Assembly (NCBI RefSeq): GCF_002909445.1
Contig: NZ_PPXC01000001.1
Span: 62,001-126,000 of the forward strand
Length of the DNA: 64,000 nucleotides
Source: Arthrobacter glacialis
Lineage (GTDB): Bacteria; Actinomycetota; Actinomycetes; Actinomycetales; Micrococcaceae
Reading direction: 5' to 3'
Part shown: positions 41,659 through 49,851 of the stretch, piece after piece
Layout of the letters: every line of letters begins with the position of its first letter
Position numbering within the stretch: the stretch's first letter is position 1
Program-made: the position numbers and the translations under genes
Notes under the pieces: generated by a model
Databases searched by the model: none
What the model was told of the DNA's origin: nothing
Seen by the model: only the letters and a program-made list of their open reading frames with translations

Positions 41659-42441
41659 TCAGTCCGAGGTGGTGGGTTCCGGGGGCGTCAGTCCTTCAAA
41701 CTGTTCCAAGGCTTTCTTGAACGTAGGCAGATCCGCTCGGGACACGGTGGTAGTGCCGTAGGTGATGGAGATGGAGCGTGCCGGAAGCTCGGATTCTTGA
41801 TATTCCTTGGCTGCTTTGCCGCTGGTATCTCTAGCCACATTGACCAAATTGACGGAGAGCCACTGGGAACCCGAATACGCTGTACCGGCCCACCAATACA
41901 GTTTGTCCAGATCAGCCGTGCCGTATTCTTCCACCAGCTCTTTTTGCCGTTCAGGGTCGTTCGCCAATGAGTCGCTGTCAGGGGTGAGCTTCACGGGGCC
42001 CAATCCAGAGGCAGTGGTGAACCCATTGATGACACTCATGATTTTCTTCCACTCGGCAGTGGATGGGGGAAGTGTGGTGCTTCTCCACTCAACGGAGTTG
42101 TACGTGTAAGTCATGGCCTGGCCGCCGTAGCCATTGCCCGTGGTGGGGAACCAGCCGGCTTCGCCACGGGCTTCCCATTCCATTCGATATTCAGCGGTGA
42201 GGGCTGTTTTGATTTCCTCGAACAGTTCCGCCGCGACGGCTTCGGTGTCCTCTTTGACGGGGGCATCCAGCAGTTCCGCGGGCAGGGAGTAAGCATGCAC
42301 AGGATAGTCTTTCCAATTCACGGTGACTTCTTGGCCCGCCTCATTGGTGTACGTGGTGGTGGGTGGGGCGGCGCATGCGCCCAGTCCCAACAAAGCCGCC
42401 ACCGCCACCGAACCCATCGTTGCGCGAATTGAAAATCTCAC
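41659..42441 (-). CDS. Uncharacterised lipoprotein
   Basis: Predicted membrane-anchored lipoprotein of 260 residues. A GTG start at 42441 is chosen because AAAGGG precedes it at good spacing; an in-frame ATG at 42483 would add an unlikely extension. The N-terminus has basic residues, a hydrophobic core and the lipobox LGAC (Cys23). The mature part has no recognised domain; aromatic and acidic residues (VNWKDYPVHAY, LYWWAGTAYSGSQW) suggest a compact extracellular domain. It lies upstream of the antiporter on the same strand, separated by 113 bp. Confidence 0.8.
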   Translation of the reverse strand: MRFSIRATMGSVAVAALLGLGACAAPPTTTYTNEAGQEVTVNWKDYPVHAYSLPAELLDAPVKEDTEAVAAELFEEIKTALTAEYRMEWEARGEAGWFPTTGNGYGGQAMTYTYNSVEWRSTTLPPSTAEWKKIMSVINGFTTASGLGPVKLTPDSDSLANDPERQKELVEEYGTADLDKLYWWAGTAYSGSQWLSVNLVNVARDTSGKAAKEYQESELPARSISITYGTTTVSRADLPTFKKALEQFEGLTPPEPTTSD

Positions 42442-42542
42442 GGTTGAACCCTTTCCCCAGAACGGCCAGCCTAGGAGAGCCAAGGGGCGCGGAACATCAG
42501 ACCAAGGGATGAAGTTGGGGAATTATGCAGGGGTGGGCAGTG

Positions 42543-43142
42543 CTACCCGACGGGATCGATGCTCAGTATGGCGAGGAACCCGCGGCCTGAAATTTCGGGT
42601 GCGTCCTCGGACCCCACCACTGTGTCGAACTTGCCCAGCGACTCGGCTGAGGTGACGGGCGCAGCGGAGGAGGCTCCGGCGTCGACAACTGAAACCGCAG
42701 CGGGGGAAACAGTGGCAGCACCTTGCAGCAGCACGGCAAACTGGTCGGCAAAGACGGGGTGCGGGCGCTTTTTGGACAGCTCGATGATGGCCGCATAGCC
42801 CTTGAAGGCGCTCCGGCGGGTGATCAAATTCAGGTCCTTCAGCGTGCCGGTGGGCAGGGCTGCGGACGTCTCGGAGTCGCCGGAAAAGCGGAACGGGCGG
42901 AACTTTTCCAGTGCCTGCTCGGCACCGTCAACCGTGAGAGCGATGAGTTCGCCGTCGATCACGGTGATGATCCGGTCCATCCCGGGCATGGGTGAAAACG
43001 GCCCGGCCTTGGCAACCTCGGCAATGCTGATGCGCCAATCGAAACCGCCGTCAGTGGCCGGAGCCGCAGCGAGTTGCCGGCTCACTCCGCCGCCGTTGGG
43101 CCAGGGCATGGTCTTGAGTGAGGCGTAACGAATAATTTCCAC
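42543..43142 (-). CDS. HutD/Ves family protein
   Basis: A 199-residue cupin-like protein with the HutD/Ves signature PWPNGGGVSRQL near the N-terminus and FDWRISIAEVAKAGPFSPMPGMDR. HutD proteins are linked to histidine catabolism in some bacteria and Ves to cold-stress in E. coli; no hut genes are nearby, so the role here is open. Its ATG overlaps the preceding small membrane-protein stop by one base (TAATG), indicating co-translation. Confidence 0.87.
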   Translation of the reverse strand: MEIIRYASLKTMPWPNGGGVSRQLAAAPATDGGFDWRISIAEVAKAGPFSPMPGMDRIITVIDGELIALTVDGAEQALEKFRPFRFSGDSETSAALPTGTLKDLNLITRRSAFKGYAAIIELSKKRPHPVFADQFAVLLQGAATVSPAAVSVVDAGASSAAPVTSAESLGKFDTVVGSEDAPEISGRGFLAILSIDPVG

Positions 43143-43375
43143 TACTTTTCGTCCTCATTCTTGACGCTGTACACGTGCAGGCGCTTGGGGTCTGAGGGGC
43201 GACGGCGGAGCTTGCGTTTGTAGTAAGACCAGCCTCCCGTGATGGCCAGGGAAACGGCAAAGGCCAGCACGATCTTGATGGGCAGCGAGAACCGGGCAAA
43301 GGTAAGCACCAGGATCATGGCTGTAAAGCTGGCGAAGTTGACAATGATGTCCAGCCAGTCGGACTTAATACGCAT
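43142..43375 (-). CDS. Small two-helix membrane protein
   Basis: A 77-residue protein with two hydrophobic helices (about 10-26 and 31-50) and a basic tail (YYKRKLRRRPSDPKR). I do not recognise the family with certainty; it resembles short actinobacterial DUF4229-like proteins. ATG at 43375. It is directly coupled to HutD by a one-base stop/start overlap. Confidence 0.7.
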   Translation of the reverse strand: MRIKSDWLDIIVNFASFTAMILVLTFARFSLPIKIVLAFAVSLAITGGWSYYKRKLRRRPSDPKRLHVYSVKNEDEK

Positions 43376-43437
43376 GGCACCAGCTTACGCGGCATTGCCC
43401 CGGCGGGTCCTCCAGGGGCGTCATCTGGGCAGGGCCT

Positions 43438-43839
43438 TTAGTGGTAGCTGCGCACAAAGGGCTGACTGGTGGGCACAATTTCCTTGCCCAACGGCATCAA
43501 GGAGATGGGGATCATCTTGATGTTGGCGATGGCCAGCGGGATGCCAATGATGGTCACGGCCATGGCAACTGCTGTGGTGATGTGGCTGATGACAATCCAG
43601 ATCCCGGCCACCAGAATCCAAATGACATTGCCCAGGGTGCTGGCAATGCCCGTGCCGCCGGGCTTGTCCACCACAGTCCGGCCAAACGGCCACAGGGCGT
43701 AGCCGGCAATGCGGAAGGAAGCTATGCCCCACGGAATGGTGATGATGAGAATGCAGCACACAATTCCGGCCAGAAAGTAGCTAAGAGCCAGCCAAAAACC
43801 GCCGAAAACCAGCCAGATGATGTTCAAGAGTGTCTTCAT
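43438..43839 (-). CDS. YccF domain membrane protein
   Basis: Inner-membrane protein of 133 residues with two YccF repeats: LNIIWLVFGGFWLALSYFLAG...TIPWGIASFRIAGYALWPFG and LGNVIWILVAGIWIVI...TIIGIPLAIANIKMIPISLMPLG. Each has two helices plus the conserved I-G/W-I-P and L-W/M-P-F/L-G motifs. ATG at 43839 is chosen; the longer frame adds a non-hydrophobic N-terminus. Function is unknown. Divergent from the next gene. Confidence 0.9.
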   Translation of the reverse strand: MKTLLNIIWLVFGGFWLALSYFLAGIVCCILIITIPWGIASFRIAGYALWPFGRTVVDKPGGTGIASTLGNVIWILVAGIWIVISHITTAVAMAVTIIGIPLAIANIKMIPISLMPLGKEIVPTSQPFVRSYH

Positions 43840-43967
43840 CACCCCATTGTGCCCTGCTGGCACCCACAATGGCATCGGGGATGACCCTGAGCTTTCCCCA
43901 GCGGCCGGTGCTAGGCTAATTTCCACGATCTCTCAGCGATTTTCAACGGCAGGAAAACGAAGAAACC

Positions 43968-44543
43968 ATGGACTTCGGCACAGTCTTTTTAATCCTCATG
44001 CTGGTCATCATCGCGATTGTGGTGGGTGTGGCCATCGTCATGGGGGTGCTGATCCGCCGCGGGGTGCTGGGCCTGGTGAAAATTTCCAAGCCCAAATACG
44101 AGTCGGCCAAACGCAATGCCCTCAAGGCCCGGGCCGAGACAAGCACCGGGCCTGTGGCCGAGATCCTCAAACAGCGAGTTGCCTTGGCGGAGTCCCTGGA
44201 AGCCACCCGGCGTTCCCTGGCCGTGGCCCAGAGCACCGGCCAGTACACCGGCAATCTTGAGCAGATCTTCAACACCCTCCAACAAACCGGCACCGTCATG
44301 GAGCACCAGCTGTTGGTGGCCCAGCAGGAGCCCGACCCCGCGGTGCAGGGCCTCTATTCCAAGACGCTTGGCGTCCAGGTGGAACAAATCACCCAGACGG
44401 CCAAGGGTGTTCGCAACGCCTTAGCCAGCGCCGCCGCGCCCACCGGCGACGTGGATCTGAAGGACCTCACCCGCACCCTGGAAATTGAAGCCACCATGCT
44501 CAAGAACTGGTCCGCCACCTACACGGATCTCGGCAAGGACTAG
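43968..44543 (+). CDS. Membrane-anchored helical protein, unknown
   Basis: A 191-residue protein with a single strong N-terminal helix (LILMLVIIAIVVGVAIVMGVLI) and a long alpha-helical, probably coiled-coil, cytoplasmic part rich in Glu, Gln and Ala. No enzymatic motif is visible. The following gene starts eight bases after its stop and is also helical, with features of PspA-like proteins, so the two probably act together at the membrane. Confidence 0.75.
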   Translation: MDFGTVFLILMLVIIAIVVGVAIVMGVLIRRGVLGLVKISKPKYESAKRNALKARAETSTGPVAEILKQRVALAESLEATRRSLAVAQSTGQYTGNLEQIFNTLQQTGTVMEHQLLVAQQEPDPAVQGLYSKTLGVQVEQITQTAKGVRNALASAAAPTGDVDLKDLTRTLEIEATMLKNWSATYTDLGKD

Positions 44544-44551
44544 CCGTCCTC

Positions 44552-45055
44552 ATGAGTTTTTTTGCCCGGCTTGCAGCTTTCTTCGGTCCCACGCGGGCCA
44601 AGAAGACGTACGACGCCGGTGCCTCCTCCACCAATCAACTCACCTTGGCGGACGCGCAGATTAAGCAGCAGGCTGCCGTGCAGAAGATGCGCCGCGGCGT
44701 GGCCGATGTGTCGGTGAGCCGGCAGCGACTGGACCTGCAGGCAAGCCACCTGCAAGGTGCCATGGATCAGCTGTCCGCCCAGGCCGAGGAATCTCAGGCC
44801 GCCGGGGATGGGGCAGCGGCGCAAACTGCCCTGGGCCGCCACCTCATCATGGGCGAGCAAATGGCCGACCTGCTCTCCCAACGCGACGCCCTGGCCGAGC
44901 AGGAGACCATGCTGATAGCTGCCTTGACCCAGCTGCAGGCTAGGGTGGCGGGTTTCAACGTCACTGCCGAGACGCTCAAAGCCGTGCACACGGCGGCCGA
45001 TGCCCGCCACAAAATAGCCAGCTCGCTGGATGATCTGGACGGACCGGCACGCTAG
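44552..45055 (+). CDS. Short PspA/IM30-like coiled-coil protein
   Basis: A 167-residue, almost fully alpha-helical protein. It begins with an amphipathic segment (MSFFARLAAFFGP) like the membrane-binding helix of PspA, then heptad-like stretches (ALAEQETMLIAALTQLQARVAGFN). It is shorter than canonical PspA (about 220 residues) and no clear signature motif was seen, so the assignment is tentative. Downstream partner of the membrane-anchored gene before it; convergent with the sialidase gene. Confidence 0.65.
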   Translation: MSFFARLAAFFGPTRAKKTYDAGASSTNQLTLADAQIKQQAAVQKMRRGVADVSVSRQRLDLQASHLQGAMDQLSAQAEESQAAGDGAAAQTALGRHLIMGEQMADLLSQRDALAEQETMLIAALTQLQARVAGFNVTAETLKAVHTAADARHKIASSLDDLDGPAR

Positions 45056-45080
45056 CCCGCCGTATTTGAACGAACCCGGG

Positions 45081-46703
45081 TCAGGACTCGGTGACGTTGC
45101 CCGTCACCATGCCGAAGGCAAAGGCCTTCTTGGCGGCCTGCGAGGTGTCGCCGGCATTCAGGGTGAACGTGACGGTGGCACTGCCGGCGGCAACATCCTC
45201 TGCCGTCACCGTGTAGCTGGCCGTGAACCCGCGGGCCTGACCGGGGTCCAATGGCTCCGCCGCCAGCAGAACCTCAGCAGCCACAGCGGCGCCCTCAAGG
45301 AAAACAGCAACCACTGAAGGCACCGCGTCGCCATTGCGCACCCGGCCGCTGAACGCCAGCACGTCCCCCTCCTTGTATCCGGGGATCACCGGCCCGTAGT
45401 TCAGATCCTGCGATTCACGGTTGGACAGCACCTGGGGCGCGTCCGCGGAATAGCCCTGCCCCACTTCCTTCCACGCCGCCGGATCCCAATCCCCGTCGGT
45501 CTGTGTCAGCACAAAACTCTCGCCAACACTTTCCCACACAGCGGGGCGGCCCGGGGTAATGGACCGCAACGCCACGTCCAAAGCGAGCCCGCCGGCGTAG
45601 GTGGTGCCGCCGTCGTGCGTCAAATCAGCAGCAGGGGAGGCCAGCAAGTCCGCCGGGTCGAGCACCACATACACAATCTCCTGGTAGCCCTGGCGTTCAT
45701 AGAGCACGCCAATCCGGCCATCGGGCAGGCGGGCTGCCGTGGAGTACTCGGAACTTCCCGCGCACAGTACGACGGCGTAGGGCCACGTTGCGCCGTTGTC
45801 TTGCGAGAGCTTCAAAACAGTGTTCCGGCGCAGCAGCGGGTCGTGGTTGTGGGTGGCAATGAGCCAGCTGTCAGTCTCTGGGGAAGCGAGCCCGTTGACG
45901 TTGGGGAGTCCGTCAAAGCGTGCTACGGAGCCGTTGTCGCTGGGGTCCGGCAGCTCGTGGTGGGGCTGCGCGGGGGAGTAGCTGTGGCCGCCGTCGGTGG
46001 AAACGGCCGTGAGTCGGTACGGGGTGGCGCGGGAGTGCATCAACAGGCTGCCGTCAGTGCGGGCCACCACCTTATTCTCATTGCCGCCGGCGATGAATTC
46101 GCCCAGGGTCCAGGTGTCTCCGTGGTCGTCGCTGTACGCGCTGGCGGAGGCAATCTCGCCGCGGGACAGCACCACAAATTGCTGGACCAGGCGTCCGGCG
46201 AAGGGGCCCGTGTGGATTTGGATGCCTGCGCCGGCTGCGGCAAACAAGCCTGTCATGCCCTCGCGTTTGAGCATGGCGGTGAGCCTGCGGTGTTGCCAGG
46301 TGACGCCGTCGTCGTCGGAAAAGCTGAGATCGGCGTGCTGGATGCTGTCTTGATCCTCCAGCCCTTCAATGGCCTCAAAGAAGCCGGCATGCGTGCCCGC
46401 CGCGTGGAACATGAAGATTCGTTGTGTCTGGGTGTCGATCAGCAGGCTGGGATCGCCATAGCCGTCCAATCCGGTGCCCGTGCGGACTGTTTGCTGCGGT
46501 TCCCAGGTGGCGCCATTGTCCAGGCTGCGGCGGATCAGCAGGTCGATCGGGTTGGGCAGATCATCCAAATTGGGGCGGCCGTCATAGGCGGCCAGCAGGG
46601 TGCCGCGCGGGGAGACAGCCAGGGCCGGGATGCGATACTGGCGGTGGCCGGCAATTCCGCGACGGGCAAGAACATGTTCCGATGAGGTAGGACGTAGCTT
46701 CAC
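45081..46703 (-). CDS. Sialidase (GH33-like), no obvious signal peptide
   Basis: Exo-alpha-sialidase of 540 residues that would release terminal sialic acids. It has the Arg-triad leading motif YRIPAL (about 23-28), five Asp-box-like repeats (SLDNGATW, SDDDGVTW, SDDHGDTW, STDGGHSY, SQDNGATW) and the catalytic region GSSEYSTAARLPDGRIGVLYE. A C-terminal beta domain (about 400-540) follows. The start is GTG at 46703. No signal peptide or membrane anchor is visible, which is unusual for a sialidase and suggests a cytoplasmic role or an atypical export route. No nan catabolic genes are next to it. Confidence 0.85.
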   Translation of the reverse strand: MKLRPTSSEHVLARRGIAGHRQYRIPALAVSPRGTLLAAYDGRPNLDDLPNPIDLLIRRSLDNGATWEPQQTVRTGTGLDGYGDPSLLIDTQTQRIFMFHAAGTHAGFFEAIEGLEDQDSIQHADLSFSDDDGVTWQHRRLTAMLKREGMTGLFAAAGAGIQIHTGPFAGRLVQQFVVLSRGEIASASAYSDDHGDTWTLGEFIAGGNENKVVARTDGSLLMHSRATPYRLTAVSTDGGHSYSPAQPHHELPDPSDNGSVARFDGLPNVNGLASPETDSWLIATHNHDPLLRRNTVLKLSQDNGATWPYAVVLCAGSSEYSTAARLPDGRIGVLYERQGYQEIVYVVLDPADLLASPAADLTHDGGTTYAGGLALDVALRSITPGRPAVWESVGESFVLTQTDGDWDPAAWKEVGQGYSADAPQVLSNRESQDLNYGPVIPGYKEGDVLAFSGRVRNGDAVPSVVAVFLEGAAVAAEVLLAAEPLDPGQARGFTASYTVTAEDVAAGSATVTFTLNAGDTSQAAKKAFAFGMVTGNVTES

Positions 46704-46720
46704 ATGCCGAGTCTAGCCCG

Positions 46721-47380
46721 CTAGGCGATGGTGATGCCCAAATGCGTCGCCAGAATGGGTGCCAGCAGGCCCAGTTGATAGTCGTCCATGACCACCCCGG
46801 ACATGGATCCGACGCCGTTGAGGGTGCGGAATTCCGTGCCGCGCAGATCAAGGTCCTTCAGCGTGGCCTGCTGCAGGTCAAGGGTGCCAATCCGGCAATT
46901 CTTCAGAGCCATTCGGGTCACGGTGGCCCCGCCCAGATCCAGTTCGCCGACGATGGCGTCGCTGATGAGCAGGTCCGTGATCTTGGCGGCGCGCAGGTTG
47001 AGGAAGTCGATTTTGCCGCCGTCAATGCGCACTGACTGCCAGCTGCTGTCGTAAAGCTCTGCCGATCCCCAGCGCGGGGCCGTGACTTCAGTGTCCCGCC
47101 AGCTGGTCCGCGCGCCATGCATCACGGGAGCAAAGCTGTCATTGATCACCGTGCCACGGAAGCGTACGCCGCGCAGTTCGGTGTTGTTCAGGGTTGGCCC
47201 GTTGAGCTGGCATTCCAGGAAGTCCGTGGAGGTCAGGTTGGCTTCGTCAAAGGACGGCTTGTCGAAGAGTTGGCCGTCATAGGTGTCGCCCGGGCCAAAG
47301 AACGCATCGTCGTTCTCCACCAGGTCATGCAGATGAAGCGGTGTCAGCCGGGGTTCGCGAGATTCTTTTTTCGGGGCCAT
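46721..47380 (-). CDS. Pentapeptide-repeat protein
   Basis: A 219-residue protein with degenerate A(D/N)LXX-type repeats through most of its length (SFDEANLTSTDFLECQLNG, LDLGGATVTRMALKNCRI, LQQATLKDLDLRGTEFR), predicting a right-handed quadrilateral beta helix. Some proteins of this fold protect DNA gyrase as DNA mimics; nothing here shows that role specifically. ATG at 47380. It lies 17 bases upstream of the sialidase on the same strand. Confidence 0.88.
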   Translation of the reverse strand: MAPKKESREPRLTPLHLHDLVENDDAFFGPGDTYDGQLFDKPSFDEANLTSTDFLECQLNGPTLNNTELRGVRFRGTVINDSFAPVMHGARTSWRDTEVTAPRWGSAELYDSSWQSVRIDGGKIDFLNLRAAKITDLLISDAIVGELDLGGATVTRMALKNCRIGTLDLQQATLKDLDLRGTEFRTLNGVGSMSGVVMDDYQLGLLAPILATHLGITIA

Positions 47381-47426
47381 GGCACCAGCTTAGCCAGCTG
47401 CGGCGGCACCGAAATTATGATACCGC

Positions 47427-47720
47427 TTACCCCTCAAAGGTGATGGACAGACTGGAAGAGTACGGGCCGTCGGCGGGCGTGGGTTCATTGGTGATGGGCA
47501 CCGCACCGGCGGGCCACAACCGTGTTGCCCGGAAGGTGAAACCGTCCTGGTCCGCGGCCTCCCACTCAAGAATTACCGCCTGGCCGTTTTTCAGCGAAGC
47601 GTAGCCGGGCACGGCAATGTGGGAGAAATGAGCCCAGCAACCGCCGGGCGTGGGCTCTGAGTCAATGACTCCCCAGCCTTCTTCGTCGTGCCAAATCCGG
47701 ACCGTCCCCAAGGTTTCCAT
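47427..47720 (-). CDS. Cold-shock-domain-like protein
   Basis: A 97-residue protein with a divergent cold-shock fold: GTVRIWHDEEGWGVIDS replaces the canonical KGFGFI RNP1 motif, then FSHIAVPGYASLKNGQAVIL matches the RNP2/loop-4 region. A C-terminal tail of about 30 residues is extra. Nucleic-acid binding is plausible but the key aromatic patches differ from CspA, so this may be a specialised variant. Confidence 0.75.
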   Translation of the reverse strand: METLGTVRIWHDEEGWGVIDSEPTPGGCWAHFSHIAVPGYASLKNGQAVILEWEAADQDGFTFRATRLWPAGAVPITNEPTPADGPYSSSLSITFEG

Positions 47721-47753
47721 GGCCCCAGAATAGGTGCCCCATGCCTGGCGGCG

Positions 47754-48179
47754 CTAGGGCAGCCGCGCCACCACCTTGAAGCGCTGAAGCACCAGCTCCG
47801 TGCCGTCATCCACCGTGAAACGGGGGTCTCCCATGGCGTCGCGCATGTCCTGTGAATGCCAAAATTCCTCGTGGCCGGCCCGCCACTGGGCCACGGTGCT
47901 GAAGCCCTCGCCCTCGTCGATGGCATGTTGCAGGTCCACGTCCGCGAGGCGGGCAAAGCGAACGTCGGTCATTTCAATGACAGCCACGGGCTTGCCTGCG
48001 GAGTCGATGACCACTTCCTGCGCTCCAACAAAGGGAAGCGCCTCCTGCTCAATCTCGTATTCAATGCAGGTGGCGGTGGTTGAGGTCTTGGAACCGTCAA
48101 GGACGGCGGCAACAAGTTGGTCCCGCAAGGGGCCGGGGAACGCGAATTCACACACGGGCAGGGAGCTGTAGCCGGTCAT
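47754..48179 (-). CDS. ASCH domain protein
   Basis: A 141-residue ASCH-fold (PUA-like) protein; such domains bind RNA or act as nucleases or amidohydrolases. The family cues are LRDQLVAAVLDGSKTSTTA (substrate-groove Lys-Thr) and FSTVAQWRAGHEEFW. The ATG overlaps the end of the DUF4031-HD gene by four bases, making it last in an overlapping XRE / DUF4031-HD / ASCH cluster. Function is unknown. Confidence 0.85.
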   Translation of the reverse strand: MTGYSSLPVCEFAFPGPLRDQLVAAVLDGSKTSTTATCIEYEIEQEALPFVGAQEVVIDSAGKPVAVIEMTDVRFARLADVDLQHAIDEGEGFSTVAQWRAGHEEFWHSQDMRDAMGDPRFTVDDGTELVLQRFKVVARLP

Positions 48180-49078
48180 GGTGCCAGCCTACCGGCGTCG
48201 ATGACCGTGTGGTCCAGTTGCGCCAACTCGGTGGACATGTTGATCCGGGCCTGAACCGCCCAGAGCTGCTGCCCCAGCTCCGTGCGGAACAGCGGCTCCA
48301 ACGCCAATAGCTGACTCAGTACGGCTGCCCGTCCCAAGCTGAACTGGTCCTCGGGAATGTGCGCGTAGTCCTTGCGAACATCCGTCACATACTGCGCATA
48401 ACGCAAGGGTGCCGAACCCAGAATGGCCAGATCGGCGTCGCACAGCAAGGCTCCCGCGTGATCATCCGCGGCAGGGGAGTGCTGCGCCGTCAGCCGCACC
48501 AAACGGGCCACTTCGGTGACGACGGCCGGTGGCGCCAGCCCCTTGAGGTGCTGCTGGGCCAGCTCGGCTGATTCCTCTTCGTCCGTGCCCGGCACCCCGT
48601 TGTAGACGGCGTCATGAAACCAGGCTGCCAGGGCCACAGCGGGCGGCGGTGCACTGTTTGTGAGCAGGTCCAGGGACTCCAAAACCGCCAAGAGGTGGCT
48701 GGCCGAATGGTAGTGCCGGTGGGGTTCGTTCCAGCGGCGCAGCAACTCAGCCCCCAGCTCCCGCTGCCCCGGAAGTAGCGCGTCCCAGCGCACTTCCAGA
48801 ACTGACCCAGTCGACTTGACCCGATATTTAGCCTTGATGCGAAGCCCCGACGCCACCAGGGCGCGGGCCAGGTCCTTGCCAGAGACCGCCATGGCCCCCG
48901 CCGCCACCAGATCGTCGTAGCGGCGCGCTGGGACATCGTAATGGTCCAGGTCAAAGGCACGCTTGGCCACGTCATTGGCTGCGGCAAAGTCATGCAGTTC
49001 TGCCAAGGAGGCATCGGAGATGAGATGTGAGAACACTGTCCCGTGTGCCGGCCAATACGGCGGATCGATGAAGATCAT
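48176..49078 (-). CDS. DUF4031-HD phosphohydrolase fusion
   Basis: Two-domain protein of 300 residues. The N-terminal DUF4031 (about 1-80) has the hallmark IFIDPPYWPAHG, FSHLISD and FDLDHYDVPARR. The C-terminal part (about 105-295) is a metal-dependent HD phosphohydrolase with HYHSASHLLAVL and the metal-binding WFHDAVYNGVPGTDEEESA, plus a later Asp (CDADLAILG). Likely acts on a nucleotide or a related phosphoester; substrate unknown. It is tightly overlapped by XRE upstream (ATGA) and ASCH downstream. Confidence 0.85.
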   Translation of the reverse strand: MIFIDPPYWPAHGTVFSHLISDASLAELHDFAAANDVAKRAFDLDHYDVPARRYDDLVAAGAMAVSGKDLARALVASGLRIKAKYRVKSTGSVLEVRWDALLPGQRELGAELLRRWNEPHRHYHSASHLLAVLESLDLLTNSAPPPAVALAAWFHDAVYNGVPGTDEEESAELAQQHLKGLAPPAVVTEVARLVRLTAQHSPAADDHAGALLCDADLAILGSAPLRYAQYVTDVRKDYAHIPEDQFSLGRAAVLSQLLALEPLFRTELGQQLWAVQARINMSTELAQLDHTVIDAGRLAP

Positions 49079-49278
49079 GGCCCCAGTTCCTCGTCGGTGA
49101 AAAGTCCCTCAATGGTCGTATTGAACACCCTCGCGAGCCGGAATGCCAGCGGAAGGCTGGGATTGTATTTCCCGCGCTCCAAGGCGATGACTGTTTGTCT
49201 GGAAACGGACAGCATGGCAGCCAGGCTTTCCTGCGACAACGCTGCCGCCTTGCGCGACTCAGCTATGCGATTCTTCAT
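49075..49278 (-). CDS. Small XRE-family regulator
   Basis: A 67-residue Cro/C1-type DNA-binding protein, essentially one HTH (ALSQESLAAMLSVSRQTVIALERG). This minimal type is usually paired with a small multi-helix membrane protein gene; such a gene lies just upstream but is interrupted by a stop codon. ATG at 49278 is chosen; longer frame to 49344 adds an unlikely extension. It overlaps the next gene as ATGA. Confidence 0.9.
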   Translation of the reverse strand: MKNRIAESRKAAALSQESLAAMLSVSRQTVIALERGKYNPSLPLAFRLARVFNTTIEGLFTDEELGP

Positions 49279-49684
49279 CGACCGTCTCCGGCAAGCATGC
49301 GTTCTTTGTCTGTTGGTAGCGGATCCAAAAGGACAAGATGACAAGCACGGCGGCGCCCAACGTGATCATGGTGGCGAGGAGTGAATGTCCGAATGTGGCC
49401 ACCATGGCAAGGGCCAGCACAAGGATCACGAGGGCATCAAGGTAAGCGGCGGATTGGGCCCGGACGGAGACTTACCGCTCGAAGCTGCCTTCGGCCTGCT
49501 CCAGTGTCCGTACCTGATGACGTTTCTTCAGGGCTTGAATTGTGAGTGGAGCCGCGATCACCACAGCGGCAGCCAGAATGCGGGCGGGCCAATCGTCTGG
49601 CGATTCCGCTGCATTGGCCCAGGCCAGCAACACCGCCAGCAGGGCCAGGCCCGCAATGAGCACGCTTGCTATCTGCTTCTTCAA
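49259..49684 (-). pseudogene. Small multi-helix membrane protein gene split by an in-frame stop
   Basis: From ATG at 49684 the frame encodes 70 residues with two helices (about 6-25 and 33-52), then a TAA at 49472-49474. Reading on in the same frame gives another 70 codons (VSVRAQSAAYLDALVIL...), two more hydrophobic helices and a natural TGA at 49259-49261. The total of about 141 residues with four helices matches the usual partner of minimal XRE regulators. I infer a recent nonsense mutation; a real short protein, a GTG restart near 49435, or a sequencing error are alternatives. The last 20 bases overlap the XRE gene. Confidence 0.6.
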
Positions 49685-49750
49685 CTTTTGCCCCGTCAGT
49701 CACGCAGATATGTAAGGGAAACTTTACTTTTCGCGCGCCCGGTCTCTCGA

Positions 49751-49800
49751 GTGTGCAGATAATGCCCTCAAAATCGATTTTGAGGGCATTATCTGCACAC
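49751..49800. repeat. Perfect 50-bp palindrome without spacer
   Basis: Left arm GTGTGCAGATAATGCCC... and right arm form an uninterrupted 25-bp inverted repeat centred on ATCGAT. It is followed at once by a smaller dyad CTGACCG-TG-CGGTCAG (49800-49815). It lies between the tipA-like gene's 3' end and the broken membrane gene. It could terminate the tipA-like transcript, but its length and lack of loop are unusual. Confidence 0.95.
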
Positions 49801-49851
49801 TGACCGTGCGGTCAGGACCTGTGTGAGCGCACGCAGTGGCCCCGCGCCCCG

